A DNA stretch of 64,000 nucleotides, taken from positions 186,001 through 250,000 of the forward strand of contig VSPG01000001.1 in assembly GCA_009775265.1 (NCBI GenBank), given 5' to 3'. This DNA comes from Muribaculaceae bacterium. Its GTDB lineage: Bacteria > Bacteroidota > Bacteroidia > Bacteroidales > Muribaculaceae. The translations under genes and the position numbers were made by a program. The notes beneath the pieces were generated by a model that worked only from the letters and a program-made list of their open reading frames with translations, did not search any database and was not told the origin of the DNA. Shown piece by piece: positions 8,862 through 17,129 of the stretch. Each line of letters begins with the position of its first letter. Position 1 is the first letter of the stretch.

Positions 8862-10972
8862 ACATAGATATACCCATGAATAGACTTCGGTATGTGATGG
8901 CATTCTTCCTGTCCGCCTTGGCATGCTTCGGACAAAATAAGTCATGGACTGCCGACAACGGTAACGGCACCTATACAAATCCGTTGTTCTACGATGAATT
9001 CTCAGACCCGGACATAATCAGGGTAGGTGATTCGTTCTACCTGGTTGGGACTACTATGCACTGCAATCCTGGACTTGTAGTGCTGGAGTCAAAGGATCTT
9101 GTCAACTGGGACTTCCGCAGTTATGCGTTCGACCGCATTGACATCGATGACGACTGTTTCCGGCTTGAAAACGGCAAGGAAGCATATGGCCAGGGTATCT
9201 GGGCTCCTTGTATACGTCATCATGAAGGCAAGTTCTACATATTTTCAAACATCAACGGAATCGGGATGCAGGTCTATGTGTCGGACAGGGTCGAAGGACC
9301 ATGGTCTCACCATAATCTCGGCGGTGCCATACACGACCTTTCGGTTTTGTTTGACAATGGAAAGATCTATGCCGTCTATGGCTACGACGAAGTCCACAGC
9401 ATAGAAATCAAACCTGATTTAAGCGGCTATGTAGAGGGCAGTGACCGTTGCATAATCCCACGTGGCAATGCCATGGGAGAAGGACATCACGTTTATAAGA
9501 TTGACGGGAAATATTATATCATCAGCGCTGATTATTCGCCGATGGGACGTATGATGTGTGCGCGAGCCGACAGTCTATACGGCCCTTACGAAACCCGGGT
9601 AATCAGTTGCCGTGAGACTATGGGGACCGAACATTCGACATGGGCTCTCGACCTTCCGATGGACGGCCCCATGCCCGAAGCAGGGAAATGGTCTCTGAAA
9701 ACCGGTAAACCTGCCGCCGACAACATGGGCTGTGCCACTCTCCATCAAGGTGGCATAGTACAGCTTGAGAACGGAGACTGGTGGGGATTTTCGATGCTTG
9801 ATTTTCTGGCGGTAGGGCGCACTACCTGCCTTTCACCTGTTACTTGGGTTGACGGGTGGCCATATTTCGGTTTGCCCGGAAATCTCGGCCGCTCACCGAG
9901 AACTTGGATAAAGCCTACAGTATCTGCCTCAGTAGAACCTCACGCGCCATATGACAGAAGTGACAATTTCGATAATGGAAAACTCCGTCCGGTATGGCAG
10001 TGGAACCATCTACCCGACGATAGCAAATGGTCATTGCAAAAAGGGAAATTGCGCATGAACACGATTCCTGCCAAGGATTTGTATTGGGCTAAAAACACTC
10101 TGACCCAACGAGGTATCGGCCCGGTATCGGTGTCGACCGTGGTGCTTGATGCCTCCAATCTCAAGGAGGGTGACATTGCAGGCTTGGCATTACTGAACAT
10201 TCCTTATGAGTGGGTGGGCGTTGAAATGCGCGATGGGGAAAGACTGTTGAGCTATTATGATCTCGGTTGCGATTCGACGATAGAGATGCATCTGGACAGC
10301 CGCATGGTCCATCTTAGAGTGACGGGTGATTTCGAGCATGAATGGGCACAGTTCAGTTTCAGCACCGACGGCATTGACTTCCGTGATGTAGGACCGCGCA
10401 CGGTGATCCCCTATCAGACAAAAACTTTTCAGGGAGCAAGGGTTTCACTATTTGCATTCAACCGACTTGGGAATAATGGAGGCTATGCCGAATTTGACGA
10501 TTTCGTTGTTGAAGAACCCATGGCCGACCGCAGCCATAACATTCCGTATGGGAAAACCATCAGCGTTACGAATCTTTCCAACTTACATCGCATGCAGGCC
10601 AACAACCGCCGGATGGTCATGTCTGTATGGCAAGGCGATGCCGATTATGAGTCGGACAACTGCCGTTTCATAGTCCATGACCGCGGCAATGGCAAGGTTG
10701 TTCTTGAAGCTGTGAATGGCAAAGGTTTCATTTCGGTTTCCGGTCTTGGGCTTTCTGGTGACCTGCGACTGTCACCACACGAGACCGATGACTGTATTTT
10801 TATGTGGCAGGATATGCTTCACGGCCAGTTTATGTTGCTCTCGCTGAAAACCAACAGGTATGTCGGGCTTGACCCATCTTCGGGTGAGCCTTACTCTGCC
10901 GACTGGCCAGGGACATCGGCAAGCCGCCGTGGCGGAACTGTGTTTGAATGGTCTGATTCCGGACCGGCTTGA
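8858..10972 (+). CDS. GH43 glycoside hydrolase with beta-sandwich and extra C-terminal beta-rich module
   Basis: Second predicted periplasmic GH43 of the locus. Starts at 8858 (ATGA overlap with the previous gene) or 8876 are both possible; the second gives a cleaner signal peptide (MNRLRYVMAFFLSALACFG). Numbering from 8858, the catalytic carboxylates are Asp50 (SDPDIIRVGD), Asp160 (IHDLSVLF) and Glu208 (MGEGHHVY). After the propeller, residues about 370-555 form the jelly-roll domain seen in GH43_12-like enzymes (KWSLQKGKLRM, ARVSLFAFNRLG, YAEFDDFVVEE). The last 150 residues or so are an additional beta-rich module that GH43 enzymes of this type usually lack; its repeated G-K-V-V-L-E-A / N-R-Y-V-G-L-D pattern recalls beta-trefoil (fascin or ricin-like) folds. 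At 704 residues it is long for the family. Confidence 0.87.
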   Translation: MNIDIPMNRLRYVMAFFLSALACFGQNKSWTADNGNGTYTNPLFYDEFSDPDIIRVGDSFYLVGTTMHCNPGLVVLESKDLVNWDFRSYAFDRIDIDDDCFRLENGKEAYGQGIWAPCIRHHEGKFYIFSNINGIGMQVYVSDRVEGPWSHHNLGGAIHDLSVLFDNGKIYAVYGYDEVHSIEIKPDLSGYVEGSDRCIIPRGNAMGEGHHVYKIDGKYYIISADYSPMGRMMCARADSLYGPYETRVISCRETMGTEHSTWALDLPMDGPMPEAGKWSLKTGKPAADNMGCATLHQGGIVQLENGDWWGFSMLDFLAVGRTTCLSPVTWVDGWPYFGLPGNLGRSPRTWIKPTVSASVEPHAPYDRSDNFDNGKLRPVWQWNHLPDDSKWSLQKGKLRMNTIPAKDLYWAKNTLTQRGIGPVSVSTVVLDASNLKEGDIAGLALLNIPYEWVGVEMRDGERLLSYYDLGCDSTIEMHLDSRMVHLRVTGDFEHEWAQFSFSTDGIDFRDVGPRTVIPYQTKTFQGARVSLFAFNRLGNNGGYAEFDDFVVEEPMADRSHNIPYGKTISVTNLSNLHRMQANNRRMVMSVWQGDADYESDNCRFIVHDRGNGKVVLEAVNGKGFISVSGLGLSGDLRLSPHETDDCIFMWQDMLHGQFMLLSLKTNRYVGLDPSSGEPYSADWPGTSASRRGGTVFEWSDSGPA

Positions 10973-11000
10973 AACAAAATCATTTAATATCAAACTGACA

Positions 11001-12521
11001 ATGAGAATCAATATAATTCTGCTGGCTGTCGTCATATCTTTCTTCTGTGATGCGGCAGAGGCCGGCAATACTGTTGAGCAATGGCGGATTTTCGAACAGT
11101 CGTTCCGGCACAAGACTAATGGAAACCCGTTTGACGATGTGACGGTGAAAGCAACGTTTATAAACGGCCCTGACACCGTCAGGGTCAAAGGTTTCTATGA
11201 TGGCCATGATATTTTCAAGGTAAGATTCATGCCTAATAAATCCGGCCTTTGGAAATATCGGATAGCCTTTGACGGCATAGACTGCAGAGAGAAAACCGGC
11301 TCGTTAAAATGCGTGCCGGCAAGAGCTGGCAATCATGGCCCTGTCAGAGCAGACTCTATCGGCTTCGCTTATGCCGACGGAGCAAGATATATCCCCGTGG
11401 GAACTACGTGCTATGCCTGGGCTCACCAGCCGGATGAATTGAAAAGACTGACGGTTGAAACTCTTGGTAAAAGTTGTTTCAACAAATTGCGCATGTGTGT
11501 CTTCCCAAAAAGCTATGACTGGAACCATAACGAGCCGGAACTTTATCCTTTTGAAGGCGAAGCGGGACATTGGGACTTTTCCCGCCCGAATCCCGAGTAT
11601 TTCAGAAATATCGAGCAATGTATTTCCTCTCTAGACTCTCTGGGGATTGAAGCCGATATCATTGTGTATCATCCCTATGACCGATGGGGCTTCAGTTCTA
11701 TAGGACTATCTGACCGCGATCGTTACATGCAATATCTGATTTCCCGGCTGGGGGCTTGGAAAAACGTGTGGTGGAGCATGGCCAATGAATATGATTTCAT
11801 GAATGCCTACACTGACGAGGACTGGAAGTATCATCTCAGATTCTTTGCCAAGAATGACCCCTATGGCCACCTAAGAAGTATTCACAACGGAGTGAAGCTA
11901 TATGACCACAATGACCCGAACATTACCCATGTAAGCATACAAGCGTCCGACACCGGCAATGGCGGCAATCTGCGCAGTGCATATGGCAAACCTGTCATAT
12001 ATGATGAATGTCGTTATGAAGGTAATATACCATGGGTGTGGGGCACAATGTCTGCCGAAGAAATGGTGCAGAAATTCTGGACCGGATTTATGTCGGGCGG
12101 CTTTGTCGGACACGGCGAGGTGTTGCTGACCGATAATTCGGTGGCTCCTGACAAATCCGATGAAGTTCTTTGGTGGTCAAAGGGAGGGATACTCCGGGGA
12201 AAGAGCCACGGCCCTATAAGGTTTCTCAAGGAAATTCTTGAAAAATCACCTGAAGGAGCAAAGCCCGTAAAAGGTATTACCGGATGGCAGGATTATCCGA
12301 CTCTCGGTTGTGACAATAAATGGTTCCTGATATACACAGGACGTGACATCCATTGTCAGATGATGCTCGAACTACCAGAGGATCATGACTATGAAATCAC
12401 TCTAATTGACACATGGAATATGCAAATCATCCCGGTCGAAGGCCTGTTTCGCGGCCGGTCAATTGTTCCGATAAGAGAATCTCCCTACATGGCCATCATG
12501 GCTATAGCCATTCCCGACTGA
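11001..12521 (+). CDS. DUF5060/DUF4038 (apiosidase-like) putative glycoside hydrolase
   Basis: Putative periplasmic glycosidase closing the locus. The ATG at 11001 is chosen because it starts a type I signal peptide (MRINIILLAVVISFF, cleavage near AEA); the frame is open further upstream but overlaps the previous gene. Residues about 23-110 match the DUF5060 beta-sandwich (EQWRIFEQSFRHKTNGNPF, VRFMPNKSGLWKYRI). The rest is a DUF4038-type TIM barrel (IPVGTTCYAWAHQ, WWSMANEYDF, KPVIYDECRYEGN), with Glu263 and Glu336 or Glu340 as the likely acid and nucleophile. DUF4038 is the catalytic domain of the GH140 apiosidases, but most members have no known activity and this one should not be called an apiosidase. 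It is 28 bases after the second GH43. The 506-residue length is usual. Confidence 0.85.
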   Translation: MRINIILLAVVISFFCDAAEAGNTVEQWRIFEQSFRHKTNGNPFDDVTVKATFINGPDTVRVKGFYDGHDIFKVRFMPNKSGLWKYRIAFDGIDCREKTGSLKCVPARAGNHGPVRADSIGFAYADGARYIPVGTTCYAWAHQPDELKRLTVETLGKSCFNKLRMCVFPKSYDWNHNEPELYPFEGEAGHWDFSRPNPEYFRNIEQCISSLDSLGIEADIIVYHPYDRWGFSSIGLSDRDRYMQYLISRLGAWKNVWWSMANEYDFMNAYTDEDWKYHLRFFAKNDPYGHLRSIHNGVKLYDHNDPNITHVSIQASDTGNGGNLRSAYGKPVIYDECRYEGNIPWVWGTMSAEEMVQKFWTGFMSGGFVGHGEVLLTDNSVAPDKSDEVLWWSKGGILRGKSHGPIRFLKEILEKSPEGAKPVKGITGWQDYPTLGCDNKWFLIYTGRDIHCQMMLELPEDHDYEITLIDTWNMQIIPVEGLFRGRSIVPIRESPYMAIMAIAIPD

Positions 12522-12534
12522 AGACAACCGACTG

Positions 12535-12562
12535 TGTGGTAGAATGATACCATTCTGCTACA
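12535..12562 (+). other. Hairpin directly downstream of the PUL
   Basis: Arms of 12 bases (12535-12546 and 12551-12562) pair with two G.U pairs around the loop ATAC, 13 bases after the last PUL stop. No T-run follows, so it is more likely a 3'-end stabiliser than an intrinsic terminator. Confidence 0.35.
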
Positions 12563-12666
12563 ATAAGGAGCACTACAAGCGGTGAAATGCCCATAGATTT
12601 GCAATGCACGCCCGGGCAAGTATGCAGATGAAAACTTTCTAATTATTAACTCTCTAAAAAGACAAA

Positions 12667-12724
12667 CAAATAATCAGTCGTACAGCCGTCCACGATAGCG
12701 GACGGCTGTACGACTGATTATTTG
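12667..12724. terminator. Long perfect inverted repeat, probable transcription end of the PUL
   Basis: The 25-base arms at 12667-12691 and 12700-12724 are perfectly complementary around an 8-base loop (ACGATAGC). The core is GC-rich (CAGCCGTCC) and the outer part AT-rich, giving AAATAA/TTATTT flanks on both strands. This fits a bidirectional terminator, though no long pure T-run is present. Confidence 0.55.
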
Positions 12725-12882
12725 CATACTAATCGTTTTCTTCTACAAACACTCTGATTGAGGGTCTGTTATGGCTCTTGATGTCTAATTTGGTTTAAAT
12801 TCAAACACCCTCTTAACACTCCTTATTCTATTTTGTTATGTTTAAAATAAGTCAAGATGACTTCAGTTTCTAAAAAAATCCG

Positions 12883-12891
12883 TAATTTTGC
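12883..12891 (+). promoter_or_regulatory. Bacteroidota -7 promoter box of glnS
   Basis: TAATTTTGC matches the TAnnTTTG consensus of the Bacteroidota primary sigma factor. It lies 35 bases before the glnS ATG. No clear TTTG -33 element was found at the usual distance. Confidence 0.55.
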
Positions 12892-12926
12892 GTGTTAAAT
12901 TACCTTAGAATATTATTCTACACACT

Positions 12927-14633
12927 ATGGCAGAAAATACAGAGGCCGAAAATGGCAAAAAGGAGACGATGAGTTTCGTAGAACAGATTGTGTTCGACGA
13001 CCTTCAGGCAGGTAAAAACGGCGGACGGCTTAATACCCGTTTCCCGCCTGAACCCAACGGCTATCTCCACATAGGCCATGCCAAGGCCATCTGCATGGAT
13101 TTCGGGGTGGCCGAGCGTTTCGGAGGCACCTGCAACCTGCGTTTCGACGATACAAACCCCGTGAAAGAAGATGTGGAATATGTTGACAGCATTCGCGAGG
13201 ACATCCATTGGCTTGGATTCGACTGGGGCGAGCGTGAATATTATGCATCGGATTATTTTCCCCGCCTGTTTGATTTGGCTGTGCGCCTGATCAAGGAAGG
13301 CAAAGCGTATGTCGATGACCAGACAAGCGAACAGATAGCAGCACAGAAGGGGTCGCCGACAGTGCCAGGCACAGATAGTCCGTTCCGCAACCGCACTCCG
13401 GAAGAGAATCTCGATCTTTTCATGCGCATGAATGCCGGTGAATTTGAAGAAGGAGCACGTGTGCTGCGTGCGAAAATAGACATGACGTCGCCAAATATGC
13501 ATTTTCGCGACCCCATCATGTATCGCATAATAAAAACACCGCACCACCGCACCGGTACTACATGGAAAGTGTATCCGATGTATGATTTCGCCCATGGACA
13601 GAGCGACTATTTCGAGGGTGTGACACATTCCATCTGTACGCTTGAATTTGAAGTGCATCGTCCTTTGTACGAATATTTTGTAAAGGAACTTGCCGACGAG
13701 AACTACTGCCCGCGTCAGATTGAATTCAACCGCCTGAATCTTACTTACACTGTGATGAGCAAGCGCAAGCTGCTGCAACTTGTGAAAGAAGGTCTTGTGG
13801 CCGGATGGGACGACCCGCGCATGCCGACCATAAGCGGTATGCGCCGACGTGGCTACACGCCGGAGAGCATACGCAACTTCATAAACACCATAGGCTATAC
13901 AAAATACGAAGCTCTCAACAGCGTGAGCTTGCTTGAACATGCAGTACGCGAAGATCTGAATAAAAAAGCAACACGCGTGATGGCTGTTATCAACCCCGTC
14001 CGCCTTGTGATTACGAATTATCCCGAGGGACAGACGGAAATGGTGGAGATGGACAATAATCCCGAACAGGAAGGCGCCGGCACCCACGAAATGCCTTTCA
14101 GCCGAGAGATATTCATAGAACGCGACGATTTCATGGAGAATCCTCCCAAGAAATTTTTCCGTCTCGCACCCGGCGGCGAAGTGCGCCTGAAAGGGGCATA
14201 TATAATAAAATGCACCGATGTGGTAAAGGATGAGAACGGCAATATTACGGAAATACACTGCACTTATGATCCCGAAAGCCGTAGCGGATTGCCCGGAGCT
14301 GCACGCAAGGTGAAAGGCACTCTGCATTGGGTGAGCGCGCCTCATGCGGTTGATGCTACAGCGCGCCTCTACGATCGTCTTTTCAATGTTGAGAATCCGT
14401 CTGCCGAGACCGAACGCGACTTCCGTGAGATGCTCAACCCCGATTCTCTAAGAGTTGTGGAGGGTGTGAAAGTGGAGCCGTTTGTGGCCCGTAACTCCGA
14501 ACGTGGTACAAAATTCCAATTCCAGCGTGTGGGATATTTTACCCCCGACTATGACTGTACGCCTGAGGCATTGGTGTTCAACCGCACCATAGCTCTCAAG
14601 GACAGCTGGGAAAAAGAACAGAAGAAAAACTGA
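12927..14633 (+). CDS. glnS: Glutaminyl-tRNA synthetase
   Basis: Charges tRNA-Gln with glutamine in the cytoplasm. This class I synthetase of 568 residues carries the HIGH motif exactly (residues 48-51, in GYLHIGHAKA) and the KMSKS-like motif MSKRK at residues 277-281. The C-terminal anticodon-binding beta-barrels follow (FMENPPKKFFRLAPGGEVRLKGAY, GTLHWVSAPHA, KFQFQRVGYF). The opening FVEQIVFDDLQAGKNGGRLNTRFPPEPNGYL is typical of GlnRS rather than GluRS, and a separate gltX lies at 62089. Its own -7 box is 35 bases upstream. A 475-codon open frame on the opposite strand is a coding-bias shadow. Confidence 0.97.
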   Translation: MAENTEAENGKKETMSFVEQIVFDDLQAGKNGGRLNTRFPPEPNGYLHIGHAKAICMDFGVAERFGGTCNLRFDDTNPVKEDVEYVDSIREDIHWLGFDWGEREYYASDYFPRLFDLAVRLIKEGKAYVDDQTSEQIAAQKGSPTVPGTDSPFRNRTPEENLDLFMRMNAGEFEEGARVLRAKIDMTSPNMHFRDPIMYRIIKTPHHRTGTTWKVYPMYDFAHGQSDYFEGVTHSICTLEFEVHRPLYEYFVKELADENYCPRQIEFNRLNLTYTVMSKRKLLQLVKEGLVAGWDDPRMPTISGMRRRGYTPESIRNFINTIGYTKYEALNSVSLLEHAVREDLNKKATRVMAVINPVRLVITNYPEGQTEMVEMDNNPEQEGAGTHEMPFSREIFIERDDFMENPPKKFFRLAPGGEVRLKGAYIIKCTDVVKDENGNITEIHCTYDPESRSGLPGAARKVKGTLHWVSAPHAVDATARLYDRLFNVENPSAETERDFREMLNPDSLRVVEGVKVEPFVARNSERGTKFQFQRVGYFTPDYDCTPEALVFNRTIALKDSWEKEQKKN

Positions 14634-14661
14634 CTCATATCTTAAAAGAAAAGGGCCGACT

Positions 14662-16107
14662 ATGATCGAAGACGAAAATGAAGACCGCCGGCAGGAACTT
14701 TGTGAGCGATTCCGCAAATCGCTCACAAAACCCGTAGGCGAGCGTTTTTTCGACGAGGACGAACTAATCGACCTCTTTGACTTTGCCGGCGATATGGCCG
14801 ACGACTATCTGAAAATGGAAGTGTTGATGTGTGGTGCGCGTCTTTATCCGGAAAGCGCATTGCTAAAAGAACGCCGTGCCATTTTCTATTCGTTCGTCAG
14901 TGATGATGCCGCATCCAAATTCCTGGAAGACAATCCTCAGGAAAATTCGCCTATGTGGGAGATTATGCGTCTGCGTTCGAGGGCGCCACATGGCAAGGAT
15001 GCCGAGCGGGCTTTGGAGTATCTGCTCGGAGGTGTTGACAAACTTGATGATGAAGAAGTGATTCAGTTTGTGGAACTTGCCTCGCAGCTCGGTGCTTACG
15101 ACTGGTTGGTGGCCAATGAGAAGCAATTGCGCAGGCAATCGGAATACGCCCCTATTCTCATATATGAAATGGCTGTGGTGTCCGAACTTAACCACAACTA
15201 TGAAAAGGCGGTTGCTTATCTTGAAGAACTGACGGAAGCAGAGCCGTTCAACGCATATTACTGGTATATGCTTGCGCAGGATTTCGACATGCTTGACAAG
15301 CGTGACAGGGCAATGGCTGCGTTGGACTACTCTCTTGCCATTGACCCTGACGGAAAGGAAGCATTGCAGATGCGTGCGAGAATGCTTATAGGCGATGAGA
15401 AGACGCAAAACGAAGCTGCTGAAATTATCCGGACTTTGGCAGGAAAATATCCCGATGACGCCGATGTGCAGCGCGTGGCTGCATTTGTCAATTATGCTAC
15501 GGGCAATGTGGCCGCTTCACGCGAAGCGATGCGCAATTGTCTCGACCGCTTTCCCGGCGACCGTGCCGTACTTTCCGACGCCTTTGCTACGGGAGTGGGC
15601 GACTTGTCGTTTATGCTCGACAGGTTTTTCAATGCCACTGACGAACGTGACGAGGACACGTGGCTTGATTGGGCGGAAGAACTTCGTGGCAGCGGAATGT
15701 ATAATGAAGCCAGACAGGTAATTGAAGCCTACGAACGCAACAGCACGACGCCTTTGCTGGACCGCTCGGTTTATCTCGATGTATTGTTCCGTCTTCAGGA
15801 TTTCGAGACAATAAACCGGCTTGTTGAATCTGAAAAGGATGGCAGCATTTTGGACAGCGGCAGTTGGTATGCAAATATAATAATATGTCTTATATCAAAG
15901 ATAAAGACCGGCAAGCTTATCGAAGCCCGGAGATTTGCCGAGGATATGTTGCGTGATGGCTTTACTGCTGCCGACGGCACGGACGATTTGCTGGCGCGAA
16001 TTTCGGCACATGCCATATTCAGCGAGATAAACGGCATTCTCAGTAGTGGCAGAAGTTTTGACTGGTTCGCATTTGATCCTTTCGGAATATGGCCCGACAA
16101 AGAATGA
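14662..16107 (+). CDS. Tetratricopeptide-repeat protein of unknown function
   Basis: A 481-residue protein with no signal peptide or membrane segment, so probably cytoplasmic. Helix-turn-helix repeats of TPR type run through it; the clearest is residues about 165-235 (YEMAVVSELNHNYEKAVAYL, AYYWYMLAQDFDMLDKRDRA, ALDYSLAIDPDGKEALQMRA). The N-terminal part is strongly acidic. It starts 28 bases after glnS and its stop overlaps the mltG start (ATGA), so it is probably cotranscribed with both and coupled to mltG. TPR proteins scaffold complexes, and a link to the envelope enzyme MltG is possible but only suggested by the overlap. I do not recognise a named family. Confidence 0.8.
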   Translation: MIEDENEDRRQELCERFRKSLTKPVGERFFDEDELIDLFDFAGDMADDYLKMEVLMCGARLYPESALLKERRAIFYSFVSDDAASKFLEDNPQENSPMWEIMRLRSRAPHGKDAERALEYLLGGVDKLDDEEVIQFVELASQLGAYDWLVANEKQLRRQSEYAPILIYEMAVVSELNHNYEKAVAYLEELTEAEPFNAYYWYMLAQDFDMLDKRDRAMAALDYSLAIDPDGKEALQMRARMLIGDEKTQNEAAEIIRTLAGKYPDDADVQRVAAFVNYATGNVAASREAMRNCLDRFPGDRAVLSDAFATGVGDLSFMLDRFFNATDERDEDTWLDWAEELRGSGMYNEARQVIEAYERNSTTPLLDRSVYLDVLFRLQDFETINRLVESEKDGSILDSGSWYANIIICLISKIKTGKLIEARRFAEDMLRDGFTAADGTDDLLARISAHAIFSEINGILSSGRSFDWFAFDPFGIWPDKE

Positions 16108-17117
16108 AAAAATCGCTTGTCGTATCGTGTGTAGCTGTGGCGCTCGCATTGGCAGCCGCATTACTCCTTAAAATTTGTGTTTTTGCGGATTTCAACGGAG
16201 TAAAGGCTGTCAGAGTCAATATACCGCGGTATTGTGACAACGCAGGAGTGGATTCTTGTCTTCGTGCAGAATTGGGGAATGATTTCGGTGGAAAAGTTTC
16301 GCGACTTTTCAGAATATCGGGTGCAGACCCGGGCAAAGCCAATGGTAGCTACGTCGTAGAACCTGGCATGACTGCGCTCCGTGTGGCACAGAATCTTAGA
16401 AAGAAACGCCAGACTCCTGTTCGATTTACTTTCAACAACATACGAACGTTGTCGCAACTTGCCGAGCGTGCCGGTATGGTGATGGAGTTCACTCCCGACG
16501 AGTTTCTTGAAGCGTGTGACAGCGTGTTGCCGAAGCGCGGCTATCGTTCGGGTGACGAATATACGGCAGCTTTCCTGCCTGACAGTTATGAGTTTTATTG
16601 GACTGCTTCACCATATAAAGTGGTAAGCGCGCTGGCCGATACGCGTGACCGCTTTTGGAACGAACAAAGGCGGTCGGCCGCGCGACGCCTCGGTTTGCGT
16701 CCGGTAGAAGTTGCCGTAGTGGCATCTATCGTTGAGGAGGAGACCGCCGATGACAAAGAAAGGGGTACTGTTGCAAGATTGTACCTCAATCGTTTGCAAA
16801 AAGGGATGAAACTTCAGGCCGATCCTACGGTAAAGTTTGCCGTAGGCGATTTTTCGCTTCGTCGCATTACAGGACGTCATCTGCAGGTCCGGTCTCCATA
16901 CAATACGTATCTTAACGAGGGTTTGCCTCCGGGCCCTATTCGGATAGCAGAGTCAGCCACATTGAAAGCTGTGCTTGATGCTCCTCAGCACGATTACATA
17001 TATATGTGCGCAAAAGAAGATTTCAGCGGCCGTCATAACTTTGCAGTGGACTATGCGACGCATAGTGCCAATGCAAGACGTTACAGAAATGCGCTTGACC
17101 GCCGTGGCATAAAGTGA
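16104..17117 (+). CDS. mltG: Endolytic murein transglycosylase MltG (YceG family)
   Basis: Cleaves nascent peptidoglycan strands at the inner membrane and is thought to set glycan chain length. The 337-residue product has one N-terminal membrane anchor (SLVVSCVAVALALAAALLL), a LysM-like stretch (GSYVVEPGMTALRVAQNLRKKRQTPV) and then the catalytic YceG domain. This includes VVASIVEEET, where Glu211 is the likely catalytic acid, plus LYLNRLQKGMKLQADPTV and the GPI(R/S)-type ending LPPGPIRIAESATLKA. The ATG at 16104 overlaps the previous stop and puts the anchor right at the N-terminus; an ATG at 16089 would add five residues. It converges on a TPR gene only 12 bases away, leaving no room for a separate terminator. 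Confidence 0.93.
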   Translation: MKKSLVVSCVAVALALAAALLLKICVFADFNGVKAVRVNIPRYCDNAGVDSCLRAELGNDFGGKVSRLFRISGADPGKANGSYVVEPGMTALRVAQNLRKKRQTPVRFTFNNIRTLSQLAERAGMVMEFTPDEFLEACDSVLPKRGYRSGDEYTAAFLPDSYEFYWTASPYKVVSALADTRDRFWNEQRRSAARRLGLRPVEVAVVASIVEEETADDKERGTVARLYLNRLQKGMKLQADPTVKFAVGDFSLRRITGRHLQVRSPYNTYLNEGLPPGPIRIAESATLKAVLDAPQHDYIYMCAKEDFSGRHNFAVDYATHSANARRYRNALDRRGIK

Positions 17118-17129
17118 TGCCGGATGAGG

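Larger units (their letters stand above)
12522..12926. other. Gene-free stretch between the PUL and glnS
   Basis: No credible reading frame or RNA gene was seen in these 405 bases. They hold an imperfect hairpin right after the PUL (12535-12562), a perfect 25-base inverted repeat (12667-12724), an AT-rich stretch and the -7 box of glnS (12883-12891). Confidence 0.6.

Noticed and set aside
10860..11000. Upstream extension of the DUF5060/DUF4038 gene
   Set aside because: It overlaps the preceding GH43 gene and would bury the signal peptide; the ATG at 11001 starts the signal peptide directly.
12918..14345. 475-codon open frame antisense to glnS
   Set aside because: Exact shadow of a certain synthetase gene; composition (His- and Phe-rich) is what reversed coding sequence with biased third positions gives, and it resembles no family.
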